From assembly GCA_949752745.1 (NCBI GenBank), contig OX457028.1, positions 23,560,218 to 23,624,217 on the forward strand: DNA of 64,000 nucleotides. Direction: 5' to 3'. A program made the translations under genes and the position numbers. Shown here one piece after another: positions 1 through 11,849 of this stretch (positions are counted from its first letter, which is position 1; each line of letters starts with the position of its first letter). This stretch comes from Protula sp. h YS-2021 (taxonomy: Eukaryota; Annelida; Polychaeta; Sabellida; Serpulidae). Under the pieces are notes generated by a model. That model was not told the DNA's origin. It did not search any database and was given only the letters and a program-made list of their open reading frames with translations.

Positions 1-160
1 TAACCACTATGTGACACAAAATACTTGGCCACAATGTGAGACAAAAATACATAGCCACTGTGTGGCACAAGAAACATAGCCACTATGCGGGACAAAAATA
101 CATAGCCACTATGTACGACAAAAATACGTAGCCACTATGTGGGAAAAATACTCGCCACGA
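1..160. repeat. Minisatellite, about 29-bp unit
   Basis: About five imperfect copies of a unit built around 'atagccactatgtg' followed by 'acaaaaatac'. The array is cut by the window edge, so its full length is unknown. I see no coding potential. Confidence 0.8.
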
Positions 161-395
161 AATATTACCAAAGGAGGGGGGGTGCATAAAAAATCTACTT
201 GCCCCACACACAAACAAATCACTCATCCGCGTGAAAAAGTACTGCCCTGGGCATAGATTCACTGCTTTACTGAATTCCAAGACTGTATAGTGTGCATAGT
301 GAGGATGCGGCAAGGGAGATTGACCCAAAGAACAGATGTTGAGGACTACTAAATTCTGGAAAAACAAGAACAATAAATGCGAACATAAAACTAAC

Positions 396-510
396 CGGGC
401 ATGGGACCGTATTTCAAGAAGCTGCCACCATCCGATGTGAAGTAGAGCTCATCCAGCCGATAGTTCTTATGCTGCTCAATGAGAAATGTCATGTACGTGT
501 CGGCGCGACT
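396..510 (-). CDS. Candidate internal exon of an unidentified gene
   Basis: Read on the minus strand, this 115-nt stretch is open. It follows a plausible acceptor (ttctgcatgttgtag) and ends at a plausible donor (G|GTTAGT). The conceptual peptide runs SRADTYMTFLIEQHKNYRLD and then ELYFTSDGGSFLKYGPMPG. Its mixed, non-repetitive composition looks protein-like, unlike the low-complexity DNA on both sides. I do not recognise the family. The remaining exons would lie outside the window or are not visible to me. Frame and phase were chosen only because that frame is open, so this could be chance. Confidence 0.35.
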
Positions 511-599
511 CTACAACATGCAGAAAAGCCTCCAGCCTCAAGCACTAGAAATTCCTCAGGCTTAACTCGACGGGTAAACTAAGTCTGCTTGAGACAAGT

Positions 600-855
600 T
601 TGTTGAAAGCGCACAGCGATAAGCGCTTCGGTCATGCGCTTCAGTCACAAAAAAAGTTCGAATCTGGCTTCAGTCACAAAATGCGTACACATACGCGCTT
701 CAGTCACAAAAAACGCGTACCCATAAGCGCTTCAGTCACTAAAAAACGTCTACCAATATGCACTCCAATCACAAAAAAGTTCCAAAAAAAACACGTACCG
801 ATACACGCTTTAGTCACAAAAAACGCGGACATTTCCGTCAAGTTTAGACCCGTCA
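600..855. repeat. Minisatellite, about 32-bp unit
   Basis: Imperfect repeats containing 'gcttcagtcacaaaaaa' with variable spacers. An open frame across it is low-complexity and most likely non-coding. Confidence 0.75.
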
Positions 856-869
856 GTATCTCAAACATG

Positions 870-1280
870 TGACACCGTCTGACACTTGTTTGTAACTTCC
901 GTAAATTATGACACCTTTGAGAAGTAGCAGCTGACACTCTTTCTATAACTTGTGACACTTATTTTATAACTTGTAACACTCCTTTCGCAATTTTTGACAC
1001 TCATTTTATAGTTTGTGATACTTGTTTTACGTCTTGTGACATTCCTTTTGTAACTTATGATACTCCTTTTCTAACTCGTCACACTCCTTTTACAGCTTGT
1101 GACACTTCTTTTACAACTTGTGACACTCCTTTTCTAACTTGTGACACTTGTTTTACAACTTGTGGCACTCCTTGTATATCTTGTGACACTCCTTTTATAA
1201 ACTGTGATATTTATTTTATAACTTGTGACACTATATTTGTAACTTGTGACACTTATTTCATAACTTGTGATACTTATTTT
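870..1280. repeat. Minisatellite, about 30-bp unit ('acttgtgacactcctttt')
   Basis: About fourteen degenerate copies of a unit reading roughly 'taacttgtgacactccttttata'. A smaller block of the same unit recurs at about 1625-1735, so the array was probably longer and was split or decayed. The intervening 1290-1620 contains no gene I can see, only a C-rich run near 1495-1513. Confidence 0.8.
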
Positions 1281-2140
1281 TACATCAACGAGACTTACTT
1301 CAGGAGTCGTTCTCAGGCTCTTCGAAATCGAAGGAAATTTTTAAGTGAGGAAATTTGGGATATTTTTGGCGCGAAGACAACCAACCATAGCTAAAGCATA
1401 GCAAGAACTGCAGTTTGTTAATTCGTGTGGGAACCCGAAAAAATGTACACCCGACAGCTTTAAATCTTCACAACATTATCTGTAAGCAGCGAACCCCCCC
1501 CTCTCCCCCCCCCACCAAAATAAAAAATAATATTGCAGAATTCAGATGATCTCGAGTACCACAAATTTCGTCTCAAACTCAACGGATTTCCGTCGATTTA
1601 CGAAAAAACGACCCTGTTAATCAATAACTTATGAGACTGTATAATTTCTGACGCTGATTTTATAATTTTTGACACTCATTTATAACTTTTGATACTGGCT
1701 TTATAATTTCAGACAATCTGATCACTTATGATACTGTTTTACTCATTCTTGACAGTTTTTAACACTTTTGGCACTTACCTTTTAGCTTCCAAATTCATTT
1801 TCAATCTGAAAGGCGATGATAGGCCTACCTTGTTTGTGGGTGAACGGCTAAAGAATCGGCAGCAGTTTGGAAGTACTGCTCCACATACCGCATGTACACG
1901 TCATTTGCGGAGCTCCTATAAATTACAATAGAGATTTATGTTTAGTCATTCTTGCTTTCTTCTAAAACTGCCACACGGAGGTAGTATGGAAGTATGCGGC
2001 CCTCTCCCCCCTAACCCCCTTCCCTCCATCCAAATGTATAAAATACCCAACAGTTCACCTGAGAACGATGTCGGGTTCGTGCAGGAGCCAGGCAGGCAGG
2101 ACACTGAGGTCCCACTCAGCGCATATATACGGCCCGGCGC

Positions 2141-2224
2141 GCACGATCATGTGTAAGCCCACACTCTGTACCTGTAACAAGTGCACGATCATGGGTAAGC
2201 CCACACTCTGTACCTGTAACAAGT
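2141..2224. repeat. Direct duplication, 2 x 42 bp
   Basis: Two near-identical adjacent 42-bp copies starting 'gcacgatcatg', with one visible mismatch. It lies just upstream of the COPS6-like exons. Confidence 0.8.
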
Positions 2225-2382
2225 ATTACGCACGTTCTTACCAAACGGACAGGGGTTGCAGGGTTAGGTAGATAAAGGCAGGATGTGTATGGTGTTAGTC
2301 GTCGACAGGTGGAATGGGTAGCGAGAACGTGATGGCACAGTTTCGTGTGGGATTCTTGCATATTTTTTATCAGCTTATGCAG

Positions 2383-3648
2383 CACTCGGGGCTCTGATTG
2401 GGAAACAGAAAGGAAGAAATGTCGAAGTGATGAATTCTTTTGAGCTGGTTTTCCTTATGTTTGAGAATGATGTGATAATCGACAAAGATTATTATTACAC
2501 ACGAAAGAAGAGCAGTGTAAGTTTGTGAAAAATCAAATATTTGAATAAGTCAAGCGGATATTAAGCAATTTTATTGAAGGAGAGGAAGTTATATAATTGT
2601 TCGTTGAACCCTTTTCCTGTCTTGGTATATGATATCAGTCAGCACTCGTATTGTTTAAAAATGTCTCCGAAAAGTAATACTTAAATTAAAATTAACGCTC
2701 TCTTTCTTTTTTGTGTTAGATGGGTCTAAAAATCCATTATAACCTAATCTTGCTTATTTCAGTGACCTGGATTTCCTTGGTTGGTATACAACAGGGGACG
2801 CTCCAACACAGTCAGACATTAAAGTTCATAAACAGGTAAGTCAGATTCCCTTAACGTTTTGACTTATGGCAGTGTTGCGACATGATCCTTTTTTAAAGGA
2901 TTATCCTTGTTGGAAAAGCCCGATTCTATCCTTTTTATCCTTAAATACCTCTTTATACCTTTTTCTAAATTTTCATCCTTTTTTGATACTTTTTTCGATT
3001 TTCATCCTTTTTTTCATTTGGATACTTTTTTATGTTTGTCTAATAAATTGAAAAAAAAATTAGAAACACAACGAAACTGTTTTCCAGTTTTTCAAGGGTT
3101 CATTAACAAAATGATGGGAAAAAGCGAGACAGCCCTTTTGGTAATATCCAGGACAATTTAGAAGTACACTCACGTATACAAATAGTTTTAATCGCTATGA
3201 AAACGAGCATTTCAATAAGAAATAATTACAAAAAAATGATACAATATGATTAACATTAATGTTTTCTCAATTTTCAGCAAAATATGAATTATCCTATTTT
3301 CATACTTTTTTCCAAATTTTATCCTTTTTTATACGTTTTTTATACTTTTTTTTCTTGATGACCCCGAGGCAACACTGTTATGGTTAAACTATGGCGAAAA
3401 TCAAAGATGGCTTCCTGTAAATGTGGACTTACTTAGTTCAGCTATCCAGATTTCTGAGTAAAAGCTTCTATTGGAAAAATTTTAAATAAGGAAGCAGCTT
3501 TTGGAAATCGTTATATTTTGTTTGTTTAAGCTTAAAAGGAGCTTGGTTTTATATTAAAGATTTCTGAATCATATTCTGTATTTCAGATCTGCCAAATACA
3601 TGAAAGTCCGATTTTTCTGAAATTAATTTCCTGGTGAAATCGAGTGAG
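2383..3648 (+). pseudogene. COPS6: COP9 signalosome subunit 6 copy, probably broken
   Basis: Three exon-like segments match consecutive parts of CSN6, the non-catalytic MPN-domain partner of CSN5 in the cullin-deneddylating COP9 signalosome. Segment 2383-2516 encodes [20 protein letters not shown] and then a DYYYT motif. Segment 2763-2835 encodes [20 protein letters not shown] followed by VHKQ. Segment 3587-3648 encodes ICQIHESPIFLKL. Acceptors (tttcag) and donors (gtaagt, gtatgg) flank them, so the copy was not made from a processed mRNA. Two lesions are visible. An extra 'ac' after the DYYYT codons takes the frame out of the expected K-E-E-Q, and a one-base loss after IFLKL leads to an in-frame TGA. 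The first and second segments also do not join in a compatible phase. I found neither the N-terminal exon nor any later exon. A decayed duplicate is the simplest reading; assembly errors in a real gene are the alternative. Confidence 0.75.
2870..3377. mobile_element. hAT-like MITE in the COPS6 copy intron
   Basis: The ends are inverted: it starts CAGTGTTGCGACATGATCC and finishes with a sequence whose reverse complement starts CAGTGTTGCCTCGGGGTCAT. The interior is T-rich with repeated 'atcctttttt'. CAGTGTTGC ends are typical of hAT elements. Flanking bases share TTATGG on each side, consistent with a decayed 8-bp target duplication. No transposase frame is present. Confidence 0.65.
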
Positions 3649-3845
3649 GTATGGGCAGAGCCTTTCACAAAGAAACCAAGAGTGTGTTGCATCAAAATTT
3701 CTCTTAGACTCTGCCTAATGGAAGCAGCAACTGTAAAATTTACACACGTATCTGTTCACCAAGTGAAACAAACAAAATAAAGTAAAGATGCAAATGAGTG
3801 TTACATGACGGTGTAAGTTGCTGCAGAATTTGTTATTTATGTCAT

Positions 3846-4312
3846 TGTCCCCCGTGCAAACGAAGGATATAGTTATGAGCGTGTCCGTCTGTCTGTCCAA
3901 TGGAAACACAAAGTTTTGTCCGCGCAAATTCTCAAAAACTGATTAAGGTACGGTTCTGATATTTATACAATGGAGATATATGCATTTTAGATGTGTCGTA
4001 TTGTTTTTGAAATAGCTGACAAATTGATAAAATGACAAATTGTCAACAATTACGTTGGACTTAATAGTTGTGCATTGTTTTGTCCGCGAAACTTCGCAAA
4101 TAACCATTTGTCATATTGATCTTTAACCTTGCACAATCAAAATATATATTGCAGATGTGCCTCGTCGTCCGATTTTTGAAAGTGGTGAAAATTTACAAAA
4201 GGCAAATTGTCAAAAATTGCCAAAAATTACGTTGGAGTTAGGAATTGTGCGATATTTTGTCCGCACCGCTTCGCATATAACCATTTCTCGTAGTCACCAG
4301 CAATCTTGCACA
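3846..4312. repeat. Tandem-core element with GTCTGTCTGTCC leader
   Basis: It begins with 'tcccccgtgcaaacgaagga', a degenerate hairpin, then 'gtgtccgtctgtctgtcc'. About two copies of a roughly 178-bp core follow (shared 'attacgttgga', 'ttttgtccgc' and 'cgcaaataaccatt'). The layout matches other satellite-cored elements in this window (4757-5766, 18895-20072, 20677-21600). Confidence 0.55.
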
Positions 4313-4314
4313 GT

Positions 4315-4352
<38 letters not shown>

Positions 4353-4756
4353 TATGTTACAGTCAATGAGCGTAACCCGCCATTTCACGAAATGGCAAAT
4401 CATTTCAGCCATTTCGTGAAATGCCTGAAATCATTTGCCGTTTCATGAAATGACTAAATTTTTTAGCCATTTCGTGAAATGGCTAAAATTTCCGCTTTGC
4501 CATTTCATGAAATGGCAAAACAGACTTTGAAATTAAAAAACAGAATAATTTGAACTTTTTATTTGCAAATTTTGACACCATCACCACACAAATACCAGTG
4601 TAACATACAGAAACAACCTTTTTCATACTCTTCGTATCAGTGTTGCCACATTACTCTTTTTTAAAAAGAGTACTCTTTTTTTCGAAGGTTTTTGATTTTA
4701 CTCTTTTTTTACTCTTTTTTAAAGGGTCTACTCTTTTTTGCTCTTTTTCACTCTTT

Positions 4757-5766
4757 TTAGCCCAGCTTACGTTACACGTAAGCTGAAGTATTCCTATCGG
4801 TTTGCGGGTGGCGTCCGTTAGTTAGTTAGTTAGTTAGTTCGCTGTAAACTTTGTTTCAAAATGCACCTCCTCCTACAATTTTGATCCGATGTCATTTATT
4901 TTTGATGTAAAGCATTCCTAAGGGGTTGTGCATATGGCTTGTGCTTTTGTAGTCGATCGGGTGAGTTTTGAATATTTGGCGAATTTTTAAAGAAAAAAAT
5001 TAAAAATGTATCTCCTCCTACATTTTTGACCCGATATCATTTATTTTTGGTATGAGGCACTCCTAAAGGGTCGTGCATAAGGCTTGTGCTTTTTCAGTCG
5101 ATCGGACAATTTTTGTATTTTCGGGGATTTTTTAAGCAAAAATTTTGAAAAAAAAATGCATCTACTCCTACAATTTTGATTCGATGTCATTTATTTTTGG
5201 TGTGGGGATTTCCTAAGCGGTCGTGCATACGGCTTGTGCTTTTTTAGTCGATCGGGTGATTTTTGAATTTTTGGGGATTTTTTAAAGAAATTTTAAAATG
5301 TATCTCCTCTTACATTTTTGACCTGATGTCATTTATTTTTAGTATGAGGCACCCCTAAAGGATCGTGCATACGGCTTGTGCTTTTTTAGTTTTTTTTTTG
5401 TATTTTTGGGGATTTTTTTAAGCAAAAATTTCGAAAATAATTCAGAATGCATCTACCCCTACAATTTTGATTCGATGCCATTTATTTTTGGTGTGAGTGC
5501 ATACGGCTTGTGCTGTTTAGTCCATCGGGCAATTTTTGTATTTCTAGGGAGTTTTTGAAGAAGAAAAACATCAACATGCATTTCCCCCTACAGTTTTTTT
5601 TTCTTTTTTTTTTTTTGGTTTGAGGCATCCCTAAGGGGTTGAGAATACGACTTGCGCTTTTTAGTCGATCCAACAATTTCTGTATTTTTTGGGAATTTTT
5701 GAAGAAAAACTTCAAAATGCATTTCCTCCTACAGTTTTTATCCGATTTCATTTATTTTTGCTATGA
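4757..5766 (+). mobile_element. Satellite-cored HINE-like element, copy A
   Basis: A terminal hairpin (cagcttacgt/acgtaagctg, 4763-4785) is followed by 'tcggtttgcgggtggcgtcc' and a GTTA tetranucleotide run (about 4812-4842). About six tandem copies of a roughly 150-bp unit come next, each with 'ctcctacaattttgat', 'cgatgtcatttatttttggt' and 'cggcttgtgctttttagtcg'. The same family recurs in opposite orientation at 46800-48453. Hairpin plus microsatellite plus minisatellite core is the organisation described for non-autonomous Helentrons; that assignment is inference. Confidence 0.65.
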
Positions 5767-5900
5767 GGCAAAGATCATTTCGCATTTTTGAATTTAAGGT
5801 GTTTTACAAAAAAAAAAAAAAAAAGAAATGACAGATACTTGGTTGTTTTATTTTTCTTTTGGCATTCAAAGTAAAATCAAAATCAAAATTAAGTGGGTGC

Positions 5901-5976
5901 GAATGGTCCTCGGGGGGAATTGTCCTGTGAGGGAATTGTTCGGGCGGAATTGTCTTGGGGGAATTGTCCTAGACCC
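5901..5976. repeat. Short tandem 'ggggaattgtcct' repeat
   Basis: Four or five imperfect 15-18-bp copies containing GGAATTGTCCT. A similar 'gtattgtcac' repeat occurs at about 25322-25395. Confidence 0.6.
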
Positions 5977-6350
5977 CCAGGTTTAATTGGAGAATTTTTG
6001 AGCCTGTTTGAGTTAATGATTAAAAGAGAACAAAAGTATTTTGTAGATGATTAATATCTGAGTAATATGTGGTTAAATGGAGTTCAAAGACCCCTTGATT
6101 AATATGTGGTTAAAAGGAGTTCAAAGACCCCTTGATATAATAAATAAAAGACCACTAAAACTGTTTCACAGATTTCCTGGTTGTATTTGCCATATTGTGT
6201 AATGAAGCCTCGCAATTTTCAGCCATTTCACGAAATGGCTAAAATGTTTTGCCATTTCATGAAACGGCAAAAGATTTCAGGCATTTCACGAAACGGCTAA
6301 AATGATTTGCCATTTCGTGAAATGGCGGGTTTCACTCATTGACTGTAACA

Positions 6351-6477
<127 letters not shown>

Positions 6478-6479
6478 TG

Positions 6480-6891
6480 ACGAACAAACATATTTAAACT
6501 TTTTGTCTTCACTACTATTGCCTGTATAAAAAATACATTGAAACTCTCAAACAAATTAAATTGTATCAACATCTCACAAACCTGAAAAACTGAAAAAAAC
6601 GCACATTTTCAATATGCTGTCGCTTGTACCCAGCACAGCTGAGATTTTAACTATCCATAAAGTAGAGTCAACTGAGCAATGTGTCAATACCACGAGTGAG
6701 CTGCGCGTGTATTATGACGCGCTCGAACACCCAGTAACGATGAGGTCACCGTACGGCACTGTAATTTCTCGCCCAGTCCCTCAGTACCATTCTAGGTGCG
6801 CGTATTCCTCGTTCGGCTAATCTCGCCACCGTCAGTCGGCCTATCTGGTTATCGTCTGTGCCTGGCATGACCGCATCCATCGTGCTTCCTG

Positions 6892-6926
<35 letters not shown>

Positions 6927-9900
6927 GTATTGCCGTTGCAAACGGTATATCGCAGCGCGGGTACACCCAAATCTGTTAACAGAACTACCGCGGCCAGCGT
7001 GCCGATAATCTGCTGTACTTCAATTTCTACAAGTCGTCGTATACTTACTTTGCGTCGTACAAAAAACTTTCAATGAGACAGTTTTCCAATTTTCAAGAAC
7101 TTTCAGTTTCTGGTGAAAAAAAATAATGTTTGCTATGCCTGAAAAATGTATTAACTGAAGTCAAAACATCCTAATTTTAGAACCAGACACTTTTATTTCC
7201 CAAGGTATCGAAAAACTACTGTATATATCTGTTTATCGTTATTAATTTTTGGATGAGCACTTTTTTATGCCAGAAGGATAATGAATGAGTTTGGGTTTTG
7301 CATAAAGCGTTACTCCGCCTGAGCTAAAAACAAACTGCTTGATCTAAGTAAAGAGCTTAAATGTGCAACTGAATGAAAACGCCCGTATTTGCGTGGGCTG
7401 GAGACGGGATTCTTGTTAATAAGTATAAATTTTTGATGCTGTCTTCATTTTCTTATTTACAATAATGCCTTTTGTCTCTTTCATTTGCCATTATTGTTGC
7501 ACTCTTCTCGCTGTTTTGTTTGCCTAAGGGGCTAACCCATAAAGTACATAGGAGGAAGGCACGTAGGCCGGAGTGGTGTGGTACTTTGAGTAGGGACGTG
7601 GGGGTTGGTACTTTACTGATGAACTGTGTGTTCTATTATTGTAGTATGGTCTAGCTTTCGATACCTTTATCTGTGGGAATCTGAGTTCACACGGGATACA
7701 TCTATTTCTGTTGAAAAGTAGTGAAGATGTCATAAGCCAAAAAGAAAACAAAGTAAAAAAGAATTAAAATCAGCTGTAAAATATTTGCAAAGATCGCGGA
7801 AGTGAGGAAACGACTAATATGCATTGTAATACGCATTTTTGAGCATGCTGGTTTATACATAAGCTCTTAACAGAAAAGTTTTTCCGGAGTTTGTTAAAGC
7901 ACTTCTGATTTAAAGGGAAATGCGGGTAGCTCTGCGCCATCTAGCGACCGAAATGCACATAACATTGAACATGACTGATTTTGAATCCATGTTACACAGT
8001 ATAAATAACTGCGAAATCCATCTATAAGGAAAAATTCTTTTTAAAGACAAAGGGGGTTGTGTCCAGAAATGGTCTGTGTTGATATTTTGTTCCTAGAAGG
8101 GCCTGTGTTGATATCTTGCCCATTAAAATCATATTACACTGTTTTCACCATTTAACCATTGAGTCAAGGGGATGTCGTCAAAAAGATTGTATATTTCTCT
8201 TATTGATACGGTGACATATATTTTTATGTGCTTAAAACATTTCGTATGACGTGTTCTTCAAACAGGTAAAAAATGAGGCAATTGTCAATTGTGATTATGT
8301 GTGAATTTTGCATTTTGATTGAAATTTCTCGGTTTTCCCAAAGGTCTCTATCGTTAAAGTACGCGACATTTCAGTGTCTATTTCTCTTAAAACATCGGTG
8401 ACCCCCCCCCCCCTTTTTTTCTTTTCAATTTTTGAATGTTTACCCTCAAAGCATTAAACTGTGAAAGTATGAAGGAAATGTAAATTGTGGGTCAGATACT
8501 CGCATTTCCCTTTCAATTTGTTTATTTTATGATTTTTTTTTTTGTAAATTGATGCTAATTGTTTGAAATATAGAACATGGGATATAGTGTGCGAATACAC
8601 GAAAGTCTTTAATTAATAGGTGATAATGCTAAAAATCTTGAATTTTATGAACGAACTTCCTTTTTGATGGTGCGTTGTACTATTCCAAATCACAGAAAAA
8701 TGGCCCTAGACAAAAAAGGGCCCAAGAGAAACTGCCCACAAAACGGCCCCAAATCCATTTGATTGAGAGATAAAATAAAAAGTATAAGCCGTTGTTGTAT
8801 TTATGTTTGCTGAGAAGGGCTGCTGGTTTTTTTACATGATTAATTTTAGATTTTCTATTATTAATCGTCTTCTATTCGGTTGCATTTATCAGACTTTCGT
8901 TGAAGAAGACGATAGCGTTCAGTTTGTTTAGCCATTTACAAATTTGTAAACTAAAAATCGAAATAAACTTTCGGTTAACCACAAATGCTATATCATGGTA
9001 TCCGGACAGCTCGCAGCTGAACGGTTTGCAACCGGACATATCTCGTAATCAAATAACAAACGGGGCAACTTGCAACAGGTGCATTTTCAACTTAATAGCT
9101 AAATGTCACTTTATTTCTTTTTTCAAATTTATCACATACTTTTTTGCATCTTAGACAAAATGAAAAAATGTAATTGAATTCTTTTGTATGGTTTAATAAA
9201 TGCACCGTTTGCAAGCAATCCCATTTCTTAGTTTGTTGGTTTCAGAGTTGTCGAGTGGTGAGTCCCGGATTTAGAAACATACACTGTTTCATAAATACAA
9301 TCAACATTCAAAATATATTAATGAAAGCTAACATTTCTTTATCTATCAATGAACTGTCAAAAATGAACTTTAATCATCGCGCTCCTGGTGTGGTTTTGAT
9401 GCCGAAATACCTGGGTGTGACCTTTACATCGTTACTGTTGCACCGACATGCACAAAATCTATTATTTAAAAAGATCTACGACATGGCCTTTGTCCGGAAA
9501 TTCACTTTGAACGTTTTTGTCCTGGGCCGTTTTCTCTGGGTGTCACGGATGTGATCCGGAGTTTTGGGCCAGATGAGCAAATGAGTGGCCGGTAGTCAAA
9601 GAAACACAGTAAAAAGGCAGATATTTAAACAACAAGGATTTTATTTACAATAACCACCAATAAATATGACAATCCATCCACTTAAACCACCGTTATCACA
9701 GGTCTGCCCACAGTACACGCTAGATAAATAAATAAATGCACAAATAAATAAATAAATAAATACTTAAATAAATGATAAATACCCACAAAATGTCTCACAC
9801 TCTGCGGCGTACTTGACACTGTTCCACGGCGAAACTCCCACAAATCGCCTGATACGCACAGTACTTTGACCCGAAACTTCACGGTAGCAAGGACGTAGCG

Positions 9901-11640
9901 CCCAACGCGTACAGTACCGTGAAATGCTGATTCACCAGAGAAGAACGCACACAGCGTCCCAGACACGCACAGTACCTTGACACGCAGGCTCGCGGCACGC
10001 TAACTTGTAACGATCACTCCGCTTGGACAGCGACTGTTCAAAACCGATAGCGCACTGCGATATGCGACGCGTTGTTACTGCTTCAATGCAACTGAAGTAT
10101 CATCACGAACAGCACGGCGGACGGACGTACAGACCAGAAACTACATCAAGACTCCCACAGCATTGCCTCCACGGCTACCAGGAACACACAGCCAGGTGCT
10201 ACAAATATATATTTACCTCACTTTTACCATTCAAATAGCATTTCAATATATATGCATTCAAAACAATTACTCGAAACCAGTTACAGAGAATGGACCATAC
10301 ACAGAAATCCATTCGAAACACCCACATATCGAAAGCAAACCAATGTTCTCGGACAACTTCTGGTAGATAATGTGTTTACGATGTGCCTTTAAACCCGTGC
10401 CAGGCATTCATGTCTCAATACTCACAAAATTACATGTCACAATTAGCATTTCTTCACGCTAAATGGCGTAGCAAAAAAAAACCATTTTACACGAACTGCC
10501 TTGACACATCACGAGTTGCTCTATGTTTTGTTTACATTCTATAACCAGACATTAGCTACTTTAATCAACACAGAAGGCAATAAATACCTGATATCTTCTT
10601 CACAAGAGTTTATATTTACATCCTTTACATAACTTTACATGTCTCGTGATTCCAACGAATAACCTCCACTGTCATTACAAAACCTTTTATTGATGACTTC
10701 CTTGAACCTGATTCGCTAAGGTTGCATTTGTTTGCCGTTGTCAAGAATACCACACTGCGACTCTGCGAGGCTGCCGATAATGTGGCAGGTTCCCATACAT
10801 CCCGAATCTCCCGGGGATTTAACAAATTAATTAATACTTATAAATGAATATTTTTGTCATATTTGACACTGGGGGACGCCATGTATAATTTTCTCCTCCT
10901 GTTAGGCAATATTTCGCATGGAAAGCTCTGCCGTGTATATTTTGCAAAAGTGATTGACTCTTGTTAATTAATTATTTAATAAACACCTGGTAGTTTTAAA
11001 TTCGAGTAGCGAGCAATGTAAAACAAACAATAAAAAACGACCTGGGATTGCTTACAGAAATGCACTCAACTTCCCCCCTCCCCTAATTAATAACCTCAGA
11101 ACCACGACCAAGCGACGTTGGAACTGATAGAGACTTACGAAATTTATGCTTGGTAGGAAAATTTGTTTTTATCTGATATATTTTCACCAATTTTGATCGA
11201 AATTGAGCTTGATCCTCTGACTTTTAAGATTGCCATCGTGTCTAGTGAATCCTTACTTTAGAAAATTCTGGATCCATAACTGTAAGCAACCAGATCGACT
11301 GGCAGGCAATTAAGAGTTCTTATCTACTACCAATTGCCCTGGATATTATTTTTATTAGTAAATTAGACAAGAACAAAACATTAAATTATATCAAATGGAA
11401 CTCATACTTTGATAAGCTCTGCGAGTCAGCATAACATATGTTGCAGATCCGTATGAGGTTAAGATTATTGTGCAATCATACATAATCATCTTTAAGTTTG
11501 TGATGTTTAAGCACTTCAAAATAGCACACAAATTCAGTCAAACATTTAATAAGTTACATATCCAATTAATAGATTTAATACAACATCTGACAGCATCCCC
11601 GAGTACGATGAGCCCGAGAGTGCATGCAAAGCGTCTGCCA
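6480..11640. other. Unassigned non-coding DNA
   Basis: I find no convincing exon here. It contains a poly-T run (about 6894-6925), short C and A runs (for example 8401-8418) and an AAAT-rich simple repeat near 9720-9780. On the minus strand, 'tggcgtcccccagtgtc' at about 10865-10881 directly follows '...aca', which resembles a tRNA primer-binding site next to an LTR end. I could not find a matching second LTR or any pol frame. Confidence 0.4.
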
Positions 11641-11845
11641 CGGTATTCACAAAAGTTAACTGTGCAGTTAACTACACTCCTATAAGCGAATATCGGTTGA
11701 TCTGGCTGTTCCAGACAAGTGATTTTAGGTGGGTTTTTGTTTGTTAAATAGGTTAACCTTATTAAATTACTTTCGGTTGATCTGGCTACTAACTGGGCAG
11801 TTAACAGAATTATTTAACTGTACAGTTAACTTTTGTGACTACGGC
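11641..11845. mobile_element. About 205-bp MITE
   Basis: The left end contains CACAAAAGTTAACTGTGCAG. The right end is its near-perfect inverse (CTGTACAGTTAACTTTTGTG). Inside, 'tcggttgatctggct' occurs twice. No coding capacity and no clear target duplication. Confidence 0.65.
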
Positions 11846-11849
11846 CACT

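Larger units (their letters stand above)
4355..6350. mobile_element. 2-kb TIR element with palindromic CATTTCRYGAAATG ends, flanked by (TA)n
   Basis: The left end starts TGTTACAGTCAATGAG and the right end is its inverted counterpart (CTCATTGACTGTAACA). Each terminal region, about 130-160 bp, is packed with four or five short palindromes of the form GCCATTTCGTGAAATGGC. TA microsatellites abut both ends (4313-4354 and 6351-6475), consistent with insertion into TA. The interior carries no transposase. It contains a hAT-like end near 4636 (cagtgttgccac), the satellite-cored element 4757-5766 and unassigned AT-rich DNA. Confidence 0.7.

Noticed and set aside
9174..9554. 126-codon plus-strand frame
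   Set aside because: No family match I can recognise, no supporting splice signals and unremarkable composition; treated as chance.
9590..10892. Possible LTR retrotransposon on the minus strand (primer-site-like 'tggcgtcccccagtgtc' after 'aca', and AATAAA near 9640)
   Set aside because: No second LTR, no gag or pol frame and no target duplication could be found, so I did not call an element.
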